Positions 35,820-47,175 of a DNA stretch of 64,000 nt are shown piece after piece (the first letter of the stretch is position 1; every line of letters begins with the position of its first letter). A model generated the notes under the pieces. It did not search any database and was not told the DNA's origin. It saw only the letters and a list, made by a program, of their open reading frames with translations. Source of the stretch: Hyalomma asiaticum (Eukaryota > Arthropoda > Arachnida > Ixodida > Ixodidae). The translations under genes and the position numbers were made by a program. The stretch spans positions 85,261,667 through 85,325,666 of the forward strand of contig CM023482.1 in the NCBI GenBank assembly GCA_013339685.2. The letters are read 5' to 3'.

Positions 35820-35988
35820 TTAAAAGCGACGGGGCTGTGAAAAAGGCGGTGGTCGTGCGATCGAAATCAGTGACCGTCATCGCTAGCGCTGCAAAGGTCC
35901 GTCAATCGCTTTACGCAGCGCTAGCGATGACGGTTGCTGATTTCGATCGCACGACCACCGCCTTTTTCACAGCCCCGTCGCTTTTAAT
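35819..35988. repeat. 74-bp-arm foldback element bounded by TTAA
   Basis: Arm 35819-35892 and arm 35915-35988 are complementary at 72 of 74 positions, with a 22-base spacer. The two differences are adjacent (TG against CA) and both leave G-T pairs, so a transcript would form an unbroken 74-bp stem. TTAA is present at 35820-35823 and 35984-35987. The string GGGGCTGTGAAAAAG inside the arm resembles the end of the TTAA-flanked MITE at 38523 (GGGGTCGTGAAAAG). It could be a hairpin MITE or a hairpin-RNA locus; sequence alone does not decide. Confidence 0.95.
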
Positions 35989-36465
35989 CGGCGGTACGCC
36001 CGGCTAAATGCGGTGTTAGTTCGTACGCGGAAAGTTTGAGAGCACTGCAATCGCGGCGCGCAAGCCGCTATGTCACGTGGTATTTTTTTTATTTCGCGGG
36101 CATCTGCAGCAAGCTGGAAAACACTGATTATGAATAGATAGAAGGTTGGAAACTTCTTAACTGGGCATTTGGCAGACCACTCTACGTCTTTTCCATAGGA
36201 ATTATTTGCCTAACTTTGTTGCTTCCGAAGTTAATTAATTGATCTCGCCTAATTAAGCAGTGAAGTGGAATACGAAGAATAGTCTGACTACACTCCACAC
36301 GATAGTAAGAAAAATGCATTTGGTCGCGTTGTCGTAGGGTGCATCGGCATATTTTTAAACCCTGGCTAAAGATAACTGGGGCACCCTGTATATTGGCTGT
36401 TATTCTGTTACTTATCCATATACAGATGAAACTACATCACCTAGCATTCGGTACAAAACAACAAC

Positions 36466-36467
<2 letters not shown>
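35989..36467. other. no gene recognised
   Basis: Nothing recognised; A/T-rich from about 36080. Confidence 0.55.
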
Positions 36468-36497
<30 letters not shown>

Positions 36498-36579
36498 CAT
36501 ACATACATACATACATACATACATACATACATACATACATACATACATACATACATACATACATACATACATACATACC
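36468..36579. repeat. (ACAT)n microsatellite, first of a pair
   Basis: About 28 CATA units. Confidence 0.97.
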
Positions 36580-36745
36580 ACCTGCCTGTAGGGGGTAGAG
36601 TGCAAGACTGGCGCCAGCCAAAACGAAGAAAGAAGACCACGCGTTTTTTCTTCGCTCGAGAGCCAGCCCCGACGGACGCGTCTTTCCGAAGCTAGCCCCT
36701 CAGCTACTAATAAATCCCCCGAGTACCTCTGGAAGCTCGTGACAA
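36580..36745. other. unique island between two (ACAT)n arrays; weak LTR-like features
   Basis: Contains TGGCGCCAG near 36609, a form seen in some retroelement primer-binding sites, and TAATAAATCCCCCGAGTACC near 36706, which resembles a polyadenylation region of an LTR. Neither is decisive and no gag or pol remnant is near. Confidence 0.25.
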
Positions 36746-36826
36746 TACATACATACATACATACATACATACATACATACATACATACATACATACATAC
36801 ATACATACATACATACATACATACAT
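36746..36826. repeat. (ACAT)n microsatellite, second of a pair
   Basis: About 20 CATA units, same orientation and unit as 36468-36579. Confidence 0.97.
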
Positions 36827-38389
36827 GTTACAAGCACAGAGCAATCTTTCTGTTAAATGGTTCAACAATTTTCAAGACGTCGCAGCGCTTAGTATCTTTT
36901 TATCATTGCTCTCAAATCGCACTTCTAACTTCGGCAATTCCTTTCAGGCTGACTTCAACATGAAAAGCCTTCAGTCCTTTTGTTGTCCCCGAAAGGTCAA
37001 ATTCGGACGCCGCTATAGTTTTCAGAGAACATTCTGCGAACAAATGCCATGACTCGTGATACCTTCGGGTTTTTTTGACCAGTTTTCTTTTCCGCTTTAG
37101 GAGAAGTTGTATGGTACGTTTACTTTACGGCCTTGTGGCATTAGTATTACCACTTGCTTGTAAGAACGGAACTTGCGCAATCAGCAACCCACCGCTCGGG
37201 TCCCCTTCAACTACCTTTTTACTTTATTTTTCTTTTCTTTCTTGCGAGAGCGATGAACGTCATTTAGTTGCATACTACGTACCTACTATGCTGCCGTTGA
37301 CAGTGGTATACAGGCAAGAAAGGTCTCGATAACCGTTCGCTCCGTTAAGCCCCACTCTTGAGCACACCACGCCGCCCACGCTTCCTTTTATTTCGATTTT
37401 TATATGCTGACACAAGATCTAAGGCCGTTGTTTGATGGTCCCAGGGCCAACGTTAGCAAAATACACAGAGTGAAAGCAACTTGAACACGCGCTTCTGTGG
37501 ATATGGCAAATGGAAAACCGTGCAAGGTACGAAAAAAATAATAAATAAAATGCTTTTTTGTTGTCTTTTTTTTTTTTTTGTGAAGGCGGATTGGATATGT
37601 GCCATTTATTCTGAAAGCCTGTGTACGTGACCTTGCATTGTAACGGCGTTGCTTACTGTACCGTGGAAATGTGCAAAAACGCCCACGTTCACACAGCGAC
37701 TATAATGTCCCTGCGGTTTTCTTTTTTCTTCCCTTTTTTAATACATTCAAACGAGCGCACCTTTTCTATAGTTTGACGCCGTAATTATCAGCGGTATAGC
37801 AATATTTCGCCGAAAGCAATATAAGCTATCGCGCGTTTCCTTTCGCGTTCTGCAGGCGCGTTCCTTCGTTGTTGTTTTTTCTCGCTGTTCTTTTATTTTC
37901 TTTGTTACACAGAAAAGGGTTAGCTCGTGCGAATACTCAATGCAGGCCTTATCGTATCTACATTTGCGGCGTAACCTTACGCAGTGAATGCTTCTCGCCT
38001 TCGAGTTCTGATGCTTGTTTTTGGTTTGGGGGGCGCGAGCTTCGCGTGGTATTTCGGGGCACTGTATCGAAACTGCGACATGTCGAAGCACCGGAAGAAT
38101 GAAGTTCGCGTAGATTAACAATTCGAGGAAAAGAAAGTTTTCAGCAGCAACAGGACGAGGAGGGAGAGTCTTCAGGTGCATGCAGGCGAACATATGAAGC
38201 CTCATGAAGGTTACCGGCTATTGTACCATTCCCAGAGCCTCACTTATCAAGTGCGGTATATAGGTTCTAAAGCTTTGCGCCAGACGGTGCTGTTCGCAAG
38301 GTTGGGTTAGGGTTAACTTTACCCTTAGTCGCGGAGGCAGAATAATTATTCTTTCTCCGTGCCATTGCTGTTCTCCCGCGTAGTGCCGC
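36827..38389. other. no gene recognised
   Basis: The 152-codon minus frame at 37747-38205 has no domain I recognise. T runs at 37566-37580. Otherwise ordinary. Confidence 0.5.
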
Positions 38390-38427
38390 GTTTCTCTCTC
38401 TCTCTCTCTCTCCCCCCCCCCCCCCCC
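38390..38427. repeat. (TC)n then poly(C)
   Basis: About eleven TC units followed by about 15 C. Confidence 0.93.
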
Positions 38428-38522
38428 TGAAGCAAATTTTGTACGTATATATAGCAGAGAGAGATTATTGTGCTAGCTAATTACTCTTTCCTTTTTACCA
38501 TAAATAACTGTCAATTTAAATA

Positions 38523-39082
38523 TTAAAGGGGTCGTGAAAAGAATTTGGAGATGCCGGTTTGTAATTTTCACTGCTTCAATACGCATTCGACAAGCCGATT
38601 CCGAAATATTTCGGCGAAATATTCAGTGCATATTTAACAACGCCCGTTTTAAATCTCAGCTTTCTTGCGCTCCCGAAACGGCCGACGTGGTACTATTTGG
38701 TGACGTTGAGTTAAGACATTTTTAAGTTCAAAGGCACAGTGAACTCGCGTTTGCTCTAAAGGAATCGATTTACTTGAAAGCTAGAAAGGAAGAAAATACT
38801 TGGAAACCGTGCGGTGCCACCATTCGGAAGAAAAGCGGCAGCACGGTTTGTTTTCCCATGGCCTCCGAGGGCGCGCCAATCTCGGAGGTATGACGGCTAC
38901 TAAGATGACGTCATCTGCAGAGTCGAGGGGAACGCGCGCAGTGAAACCGAAACCGCGTTTTTTATCGCTCTAAATCAACGCACACGGTGCAACTGAACAA
39001 TGCATATTGTTGATTGGAGGGTCAGGACCCCGAATACGCACTTAGTACAAAATGTTCAGAAAACGTTTCACGACCCCTTTAA
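38523..39082. mobile_element. TTAA-flanked MITE, about 560 bp
   Basis: TTAAAGGGGTCGTGAAA at 38523-38539 is exactly complementary to 39066-39082. TTAA stands at both outer ends, as expected of a TTAA target duplication (piggyBac-type and related MITEs). The interior has no transposase: the frame 38534-38725 is only a shadow. A CCGAGGGCGCGCCAATCTCGG palindrome lies near 38864-38886. It would depend on a transposase encoded elsewhere. Confidence 0.85.
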
Positions 39083-39202
39083 GTATGTTTCGTTGCACTT
39101 ACTAAATGCCATAACAACAACGTTCAGCATGAAACTAAGATTCTCTTTTGTGATTGAGTATTAACGTACGATCGATATGCCTTTATTAGTTTATCTGTAA
39201 TA

Positions 39203-39446
39203 GCCCCGCCACGGTGGTCTGGTGGCTATGGCACTCGTTCGCTTATATGAAGGTCGCGGGATTGAATCCCAGCTGCGGCTGCTGCATTTCGATGGAGGAG
39301 TAACGTTGAAGCCCGTGTGCTGTGCGATGCCAGCGCACGTTAAAGAACCCCAGGCAGTCGATATTTATTGAGCCCTCCGTTACGGCGCTTCTCATAACCG
39401 TATCGTGTTTTGGGACGTAAAACCCCAGAATGTAATCAATCAATTC
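39203..39446 (+). mobile_element. full-length Ruka-like SINE with imperfect 10-bp target-site duplication
   Basis: Starts GCCCCGCCACGGTGGTCTGG, has B box CGGGATTGAATCCC, the CATTTCGATGGAGGAG core, GCACGTTAAAGAACCCC and TTTTGGGACGTAAAACCCC, and ends in AATCAATCAA. ATCTGTAATA (39193-39202) and ATCGGTAATA (39447-39456) flank it with one mismatch. It inserted about 120 bp from the MITE. Confidence 0.94.
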
Positions 39447-39699
39447 ATCGGTAATAAAGAAGATCTTTTTTTAATGAGCATTACCATCACATGGAGGGTG
39501 AAGCCTACTACTATTATTTGTAATTTCATTTCCTTAATAAGTAATACAGCCGGAGCTCAAAGAAGAACTGTGCAAGTTCATTTAGAGATTAGGCTGCAAT
39601 GCCCACGCTGTAGAGCTTCAATATTATCGAGATAGAAATTTCTCCTTGAAATATTATTCTTGGTATATCACGCAAGCTGCGACGCGTACTTTACGAGTC

Positions 39700-40360
39700 G
39701 ATGCGAATATGGAAGGGAGGAAACAGGAGATATGTGAAAAGCAGAAAGGACAACCAGCTTATAGACAACCAGCTTATAGAGGGAGATTGAAAAGTTAGAG
39801 GCTAAACAGACAGAAAGAGAGAAAACAGGCCGAACGCAACCGATGTCACAGCCAATCTCTCTCGTTCAACGTGCGACGTCACTAATAATCTACAGCCGCT
39901 TGTGCGCGTCCGCTGTTTTTAAGATCTTTAACATTGCCTTCGTCGTCCGCATAGGCGATGAGCTCTGTATAGACGACACTCCGGAACTGTTCGTAATTAC
40001 ATTGGTTTGTGGTAAAGGTGGGCTAGAGTGGTTGCGAGTGAGTCTCTGCGAATTATGACGAGGACAGTCGCATAGGATATGTTGTACGCTGTCCTCGCTA
40101 GGACAGGCATCACAGACGTTAGCCATGTAAATGCAAAGCGAAAATGGTTTCGTCAAAAATAGATATGTGTAAGTTTAGCCGTAATCGATAAGGTAAAACG
40201 GCCTCTCCTTGTCGCAGTCCAGTTGGCGTACAAAACTAGTAAAGAGTACTGGTGCAAGCAGTCACAAAAATATTGTCGTGGATGACGGGCGGCGTTCACG
40301 TGCGGATTGTGCAGGTCCGAAGAGTGTAAACGTACGTAGCCCGTATGAGGTAATATCATC
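39700..40360 (-). pseudogene. 3' end of an I-like LINE (C-terminal region and 3' UTR), minus strand
   Basis: On the minus strand the frame 40156-39890 contains NVCDACPSEDSVQHILCDCP, with the same Cys/His cluster spacing as CEVCDTDETLDHLLCHCP of the 30.5-kb copy, and ends LKTADAHKRL just before the stop, matching LKTTGLSERL. Upstream coding remnants extend to about 40360 in a different frame, so it is frameshifted. The downstream CT-rich segment is the 3' UTR and holds a 15-bp tandem duplication (ACAACCAGCTTATAG twice, about 39757-39786). RNase H and reverse transcriptase parts are missing. It is a dead 5'-truncated copy, clearly diverged from the 30.5-kb one. Confidence 0.72.
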
Positions 40361-40518
40361 GCTTGTCGACAGATGATATGTCACTGATTTGCGGTCACAT
40401 GATCTTACCAAGGACACAAGCCAACACACGTCACGCGATCGTTAACCGCCGTAAGTCTTCGAAATCGTTTTCTTCACCAGACGAAGTTTCATTTAGTTGT
40501 GTATTTTATTTATTTATT

Positions 40519-40748
40519 GCTGGCGTTTTACGTCCGAAAACCACGCCATGATTACGAGAGACGTCGTACTGGAGGGCTCCGGAAATTTCGACCACCTGGG
40601 GTTCTTTAACGTGCACTCACATCGCACAGTACACGGGCCTCAACATGCTTCCCCTCCATCGAAAGGCAGCCGCCGCGGCCGGGATTCGATCCCGGGTTCT
40701 CTGGATCAGCAGCCGAGTGTCATAGCCACTAGGCCACCGTGGCGGGGC
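40519..40748 (-). mobile_element. full-length Ruka-like SINE with (TAAA)n tail, minus strand
   Basis: All modules are present from GCCCCGCCACGGTGGCC (minus strand) to the TCGGACGTAAAACGCC 3' end. The tail is (AAAT)n-like (plus-strand TTTATTTATT at 40505-40518). A small insertion (CTTCCC) lies in the ATTTCGCC motif. No clear target-site duplication was found. Confidence 0.94.
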
Positions 40749-40875
40749 GCCGCCATAAGTGCGTGGTATAAAGACATATATAGTTTATACGCAGCCCATA
40801 CTGTGCAGTCAATTGGGTCACCCAGCACACAGCGTTCGGCGCTGTCTCACGTGTTCTGTAAATCGCATTGCATTG

Positions 40876-41002
<127 letters not shown>

Positions 41003-42110
41003 TTTTGTGCTGTCGATGCGTTCGATCGAGGACGCTTCGGTAGCATTTTCTGTCAGACATGACTTATTGCGTGTCGCAGAGAGAGTTCAAGAGAAACCGT
41101 CATAGGCTTGCGCGCAAATCATGCTAGGAAAAAAACAAAAACACTTATGGTTGTTGAAGCGGGACCAGGAACACACATACCGAACTTGAAGTATGAAGAG
41201 TTTTTGTGTAGCGGCTTCAGCATACAAATACAACTACGCAGTATGGATACCACTCCAATGGTTTGAGGTTAATTAAGTCCACTGCTGGTCAGATGAGTCT
41301 GCGAGTGGTTTCCACGCTCTCCTGCCCAACACCATTCGCGGGACATTCATTAATCTCCACGACTCTTTTGCGCGGCTGTCCTAGCTTACCCGTGCGTCGA
41401 TACCTATGCATTCCCTCTTTATAATGATCACCAGGAATGTTTTATGCTCATCGAATGTTTTCCGTTGGCTGACGGTGAATTCAGGCTAATTTACTATCAA
41501 CTCGCGTGTTTCTTTACTTACCTATTGCCATTTCTGTTCTTCCGTCCTTTCCCAGTGCTGATTGAGCCACCCTGTAGGAGGACAACGCAATCGCCCGCAC
41601 TCTGTAGACTGTTCATTTTCGTGCGCGTTGTTTGGAACGAGCTCGCGAAAACGTGAATTGGCGCACCCGCGCTTCATCCATGCGCTGAAACGGACAGCCC
41701 ACTTAATGAGCTCTTACAGAATGCCTCTCTTCAGTTTCATTTGCAACCTCTTACCAATTGCGCCCGAAAGCTTTCGTGTGTATCTGAGTTGAAATGCTTC
41801 TCCGCTCGCCGAATATAATGATACATGGATAGATCCCTGACCTCAGTAGTTTAAATTAGCTGATGCGTGTGCGGCGGCAGCCCCACTTAACACCAAATAG
41901 TGTTTGCAGAGGCCCGCCGTCGTCAATACGCAGAAAAGCGCCTTCATTGCTCTAGGAGTTCAGGAGATATTCGTACGGTGTTCTAGTAACACGCGCACAG
42001 AAGACGGCCGACGGCGTCCAGTCGGCGTAAGGCGTTAGAAAGTGTTATTTTATAGTTCGAATCAAATAGAGGTGAACAACGTAGCAAATGGCCGTTTTTC
42101 TCTTTTTTTT
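41003..42110. other. no gene recognised
   Basis: Open frames below 80 codons without recognised domains. Nothing further. Confidence 0.55.
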
Positions 42111-42117
42111 TTTTTCA

Positions 42118-42440
42118 GTGACGCAGACCTCGCATGCAGCACTGTCGGTAATTACATATAATGTCGTGTTCTTCTCTGTGAAGATACCTTCCGTTCAGAC
42201 CGACAGACAAGCGAATCCCCACGTCAGCGAAGCCCGGGTAGAAGTTCGAGTTGCAGCTCATGTAGTCTGCTGTGCCTTTGACATGCCTTCTGCGCGCTCC
42301 ATGGCACACCGTAAGCCATGTTGTGCGCGACAGGTGGCGAAGCTGTCTTGCACTGTCTGTCCTTGAAAGCGGTGTGGGAACATGCTTTGGTTCATGTGGC
42401 ACCCGAGCGGAGTCAGTTGCGAAGTCGTTGCCACTGATCC
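42118..42440 (-). pseudogene. I-like LINE fragment, minus strand
   Basis: The minus strand matches the region of the 30.5-kb copy just after its RNase H domain. GACAGACAGTGCAAGACAGC with CTTCGCCACCTG corresponds to GACAGATGCTGCAATGCAGC with CTTCGACACCTG, and ACCGACAGTGCTGCATGCGA with GGTCTGCG corresponds to ACCGACAGTGCAGCATGCGA with GGTGTGCG. The intervening part is diverged with indels. No continuous frame remains and neither the Cys/His cluster's second half nor the 3' UTR is present, so this is an internal scrap. Confidence 0.7.
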
Positions 42441-42735
42441 CGCCATGAGCTAAACATCGGAACTTTAGTTTGTATCAATCACTTGGGCGGCAAAATCTGT
42501 CTCACTAATTCGCTCTTCTATAGTTTGCTTCAACGTCTTGCGTGGTGAGAACAACGAGAAAATTTGGGCTAGTTGCTGATGCTTCACACCGCAAGCGGAG
42601 ACATGGCCTACAAGATGAAAAGGACAAACATAGCGCCGTGTTCGTCGTCTTCTTATTGTAGTCCTTGTATCCGCCGGTGCTTTAGTAGATCAGTATATAA
42701 TAATGGCATAAATCACGCCGAATTGAATTTGACAA
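42441..42735. other. no gene recognised
   Basis: Unremarkable sequence between a LINE scrap and a diverged SINE. Confidence 0.5.
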
Positions 42736-42737
42736 CC

Positions 42738-42880
42738 TGACGCTGCTCAACGTGCACCGACGTAAAGGTGAACACACGAGAGTTTCGGAACACCGCCAGC
42801 GCGGCCGGGAATCGAAATTTTGAAGTTGCGTGCGTTGAGCAACAGAACACCTTGCTGCCATCGAGTCATCACGGCGGACT
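42738..42880 (-). mobile_element. highly diverged tRNA-derived SINE, minus strand
   Basis: CAACGTGCACCGACGTAAAGG, CGCCAGCGCGGCCGGGAATCG, GAGCAACAGAACACC and CATCACGGCGG follow the order core, B box, A box, head of the related SINE in which the core reads GTGCACCTAAATC. Substitutions and small deletions are many. Confidence 0.5.
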
Positions 42881-42994
42881 AAATATACATAGAACCTTTC
42901 GTATAACACACAAACCTAACGCTACATAAAGGGGCATGATGTTTTCGCCATTGGAAGGCAAGGTGGCGTAATGCTATAAAGAAAAAGAAAAGTC

Positions 42995-43037
42995 TAAGCC
43001 AGTTCCATTGCGGCCAAAGCTGCAGTGGAACTGGTTA
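42995..43037. repeat. 16-17 bp inverted repeat
   Basis: TAAGCCAGTTCCATTGC and GCAGTGGAACTGGTTA are complementary with one mismatch and one bulge around a 10-base loop. One arm recurs at 23328-23345, suggesting a dispersed element end. Confidence 0.75.
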
Positions 43038-45100
43038 CATTAGGTAGATGGGAGACGGCCCCGCGGCGTACATCACGTCCTTAGCGCACGTTCAACTATT
43101 TCGTGAACTCACGGAAACGCACATGTAAAGCACTACCTTCGGGACACTGCGAACGGCTTGTCGCTCATGGCTGCGCTAGCGACATCATTGCGACTGTATA
43201 CCCACATCCAATGTTACAACTTGTGGCATCGTTGTGTGTAGCGCAAGTTTCATTTGGTGAAGCTACCGCCTTCTCCTGTTAGCGTGCGTGGGTAAAGGCA
43301 ACACGGGGAAGATTCGGAGTCCACGAAAATGGCGTTGCTCAAATCGTCGTTCAGGCACAGAGAGGCGAAAGTGGCCTCTCAGATTGCAGCAGATGTGGCC
43401 TGTGCAGACGAAATATCAACCCGAGAAGGACGTCGACGGTGTTTGTTGACAACGCGGAGTGGAGAGATTAGCGACGACTCGATAGCGCTATTTGTGTAGT
43501 AGCACGTGAAACAAGGCATGTAGTCGCGGCAGCTCGACATTCTAGGACTCAGTCGTGCGCCAGGCTGTCTACAGTGGACGGAGAGGCGAGAGGACGTGAC
43601 GTCAGAACTATCCCACGTCACAGGAATATTGCTGCGGCGACTCGGCGACTGCTGCTGTTCTTCCTCGGAGTTAAGCAAGGCTCGCAAAAATACATCACGA
43701 GACCTTTCCTGAGGAAAGCGGAATTGCTGGCTGTTTTAAACACATTTACTGTTTATTTTACTTCGCTTTCTATGCGTATATCCGTGTGCCAATTGTTTTC
43801 TGTTGATCGTCACGACTATAAATACTGTGATTCATTCACCTACATGACGCATGTCTCATCGACTATGGACCTTATACTGTTCGTCGACACTGTTATTTCT
43901 TTATTAGAGAATTTCCTTAATAGTTGTGTCGCCTTGGTCTCGAACATGTATGCATCTCTCTCTCCCGCGCGCGCGCGCGTGTGTGTTTGTGTGTGTGTGT
44001 GTGTGCGTTTGTGTGTGTTGTTGTCGTTGTTGTTTTGAACAACTGCTATTATTGTGACAACGCTGGATACTTTCCTATATTGTGAACTATGTATGTTGAA
44101 TGTTACTCCCACTCAAGTGTCAAGGAGTAGCCGACGCCCCATTTGTGCACCAACATCATTTCGCATCATACCACTAAAAAAAAAAAAAGATACAGAATGA
44201 CAAGGGCTGTGACGTTCTTTCTTGCGTTTTCTTCCGCCTCTGCTCTACAGCGTCATTCTTGCTGTTACAGTGTAAGCTGCTGTTTATCTGTCAGTTCTTA
44301 GCGGACCTGTCGATGCGCCATGCTGAAATTATTGCATCGTCACAGCAAGAGTACAATATTTACAAAATATGAAAAATAAGAAAAAAATTGGAGCGTAGAT
44401 AGAAACTCTGGGAAGATGTAGGGTGCATTTTAGGATTTGCACGAAGTGGTGTCTCGCGGTTAGGTTGTTGTCCCTTTGTCTTACGTGACACATTTTTATT
44501 TGGGTTCAGTATTAGATTATTATTCTAAGTACTCCCAAATCTAAGTACTCGGGTATTTCCATAATCCACATTCTTCCCTCCCTTTGAAATATTCGAAGTG
44601 CGATCGAGAACCTAACCCACGTCCTCAGGCTTAGCAGCAACATGGCATGTCGTCGTTAAACCGGAAGAAAGAACCTACATTTCGACTGGCTGTCTGAGAA
44701 ACAACGGGGTTTCTGATCACGTCAGTCGTACATCATTACGTTGGAGTGTATCCTAGGCAATACTTCACGAATGAGCCTGTACAGACATTGCATGTTTCCC
44801 GAACACTTTTTTAAGGTAATCGTTGGCACGTTGTAATGATTGGGGCAGCTAAAACTCTATTTCAATGAACACGGCCTTTATAAAGGTGAAATAGAAGCCA
44901 AGCAGCGACGAATAATTATATTTGAAAATCAAAAAAGACGTCAGGACTTGATGCAGGCGCACTGATTTTACGTTGTCTTGTTGGACTTTTCCAGGTCATG
45001 TCTAGATGACACCAAACATGGGCAAAAACACGAAGAATGAAGCGATCGAGTTACGGTGAGTCTCTCATACGTCGCATGTACGAGACAAATTTATTTTCGC
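43038..45100. other. no gene recognised
   Basis: A short (CG)n then (TG)n stretch lies at 43968-44017. The 154-codon frame at 43574-44038 (+) shows no domain and ends in that repeat. A run of about 12 A at 44176. No other signal. Confidence 0.5.
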
Positions 45101-45104
45101 TTTG

Positions 45105-45107
45105 TAT

Positions 45108-45142
<35 letters not shown>

Positions 45143-45185
45143 TTGACCCATAGGGTCCTTGGGTGTTTTAGGGAGGGGAGTGGGT
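45105..45185 (-). repeat. (TTTA)n array with adjoining possible LINE 3' end
   Basis: About ten TTTA units (45105-45143) are followed by GACCCATAGGGTCCTTGGG and a GGGAGGGGAGTGGG stretch. Read on the minus strand it could be a 3' UTR ending in (TAAA)n. A similar TTATTGCCCCACGGGGC string is at 53534-53555. Confidence 0.4.
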
Positions 45186-46860
45186 TGCAGAATAAATAAC
45201 ACTAAGGGTAAAAATCTACTGCGACATTTTAGAGAATATTTGCTAATTATAAAATGTCAGCTGAGCTTGCCAAACACAGGATTACAACCCAGGAAAATCT
45301 GAGTCATGAGAAATAATACTTTACGGACATCAGTTCTTACAAATGACTGTTACGGTGCGAAATCGGCTGATTCGGGTGCCAATAAAAGTTATTTCTCTCT
45401 CTCGGTTGTCGCCAAAACGAGATCATTCCTTACATCAGTGGCGGAAACGACCATGCTTGTGCCCCATAAGAAAAGAATAATAGTTTAAACTTGGCCCTGA
45501 AGTTCATGAAAAAAAAAAGACTTTTAGGCGCCATTCTGGGTGATGAGTGTCAATCTCCATGTGCAAAGAAAAACCAAGAAATAACCATGCAAGTTCAATT
45601 ATCCTGCTTAAGAAAAAAAATTATTTTTTAAATTGTATTTAATACACATCTGGTAGCGTTCGGTCATCACGGAGAGTAACTTTCATTTTTTTTTATTTAT
45701 AGTGCAAAAATCCAACAACCAGTGTTGCCGGCGTCTCCATACACATACAGAAGGGGTGACTACGGAGATCGAAAAATTTCGGTTTAAGAATTTCTGCTGA
45801 CCTTCAAGCGAAACCAAAAGCTGGTACGCTTCGAATGACGTGCATTCTATTGAGATCAAAAACAGGAAATCGGTGAAGGACGGTAGACAGTCCCTCTATG
45901 AAGTTCATTTATACTTTCACTTATACGTTCACTTATACGTTCATTTATACTCTACGAAAGTATAAAGTGAAGATCATTTTATACTTTCGACGTATGTGGC
46001 GAAATCTACTGAACGAAATCATGATTTTTGTTACACGCACAATGTCCACAGCTTTTATGCAAGCTATCAACGCGCTATATTTTGCTACCCAACAGTGGTT
46101 TATTGCTAAAACTTGCCATGCGGTTGCCGAGAAATCATCTATATGCAATGAAATACAACTAAATAAATAGGCTACAGGAAAGTATTGTTTAGTTTTCATT
46201 GTACTTCAGTTCTCTAAAGTCGAGTGGATGGCATTTTTCTTTTCGTCTTTCCTCTTCATCTTGCACCGCCCACATCAACTGTACACGCCCTACTGGACTG
46301 ACAAGCTAATTAAATTCTACCAACCGACAGAGCAAGGAGAATCCCAAAAGGTGTTGATATTTTCAAAAGCGGTTTGGTTTCTCGGTATTGCATACAGCGA
46401 AAAGAAGCAACCAGACGCACACGGGAACACTGTTTCCACGCTGCGTCTTGACTTTCAAAAAGCTGTTTTCTTTTTCCCTTGCTAAAATATCAACACGAGC
46501 TTGCTAAGAAAGTTGCTCGTATACACAATGGTATGTATTATCACGCGCCATAAAGCGGGAGTAGCAAAAAAAAAAAAAAAAGCTAGCAAACAAGGAAAGA
46601 AGAGCTAGCTAAAGGGGACGAAAGCTTGCTCGTGAAGGCGATCCTTCTGTTTTGTAATGCCTTTTTCTCTTTCGATGATTATTGTGATTATGACGATGAT
46701 ATTTAACCGCATCACCTTTGAAGCAAACAGCTACGAAGGGCATGTTTTCTTAATAAGCTTCTTTTGTTTGTTTATTTTACCGCACGGCCTTGCTTACTGA
46801 ATTTCGGCAGCAAACCCTCACGTAACCTCTGTACAGTGTAGCCCCGTATTGGAGGGATTT
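45186..46860. other. no gene; small repeats only
   Basis: ACTTATACGTTC is repeated in tandem at about 45917-45945, followed by an inverted TATAAAGTGA. GTGTTGATATTTT at 46351-46363 has an exact inverted partner at 46484-46496, enclosing about 120 bases; this may be a small MITE. A runs at 46565-46580. Confidence 0.5.
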
Positions 46861-46867
46861 CATGGTA

Positions 46868-47175
46868 GCCCCACCACGGTGATCTAGTAGCTGTGGTACT
46901 CGGCTGCTGATCCGAACGTCGCGGTATCGAACCCCGCGGCTACGGCGGCTGCATTTCGATGGAGGCGAAATGTTGAGGCCCATGTACTGTGCGATGTCAG
47001 CGCACGTTAAAGGACCCTACGTGGTCGAACTTTCCGCAGCCCTGCAGTGCCGCGTTTCTCATAATCGTGTCGTTGCTTTGAGACGTAAAACCCTCTAAAT
47101 CAGTCATTAGACCTCATTGACCACATCGTAATTTTAGGCCGTAAAGCTCCATAAATCAGTCATCAGACTTCATTG
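46868..47175 (+). mobile_element. full-length Ruka-like SINE with a duplicated 3' tail
   Basis: Head GCCCCACCACGGTGATCTAG, B box GTATCGAACCCC, CATTTCGATGGAGGCGAAATG core and GCACGTTAAAGGACCC are present. The 3' module occurs twice: GAGACGTAAAACCCTCTAAA then TCAGTCATTAGAC (about 47080-47110), and again GGCCGTAAAGCTCCATAAA then TCAGTCATCAGAC (about 47138-47168). Confidence 0.92.

Noticed and set aside
36468..36826. CRISPR-like array
   Set aside because: The regular repeats are pure tetranucleotide microsatellites without unique spacers, in a eukaryotic context.
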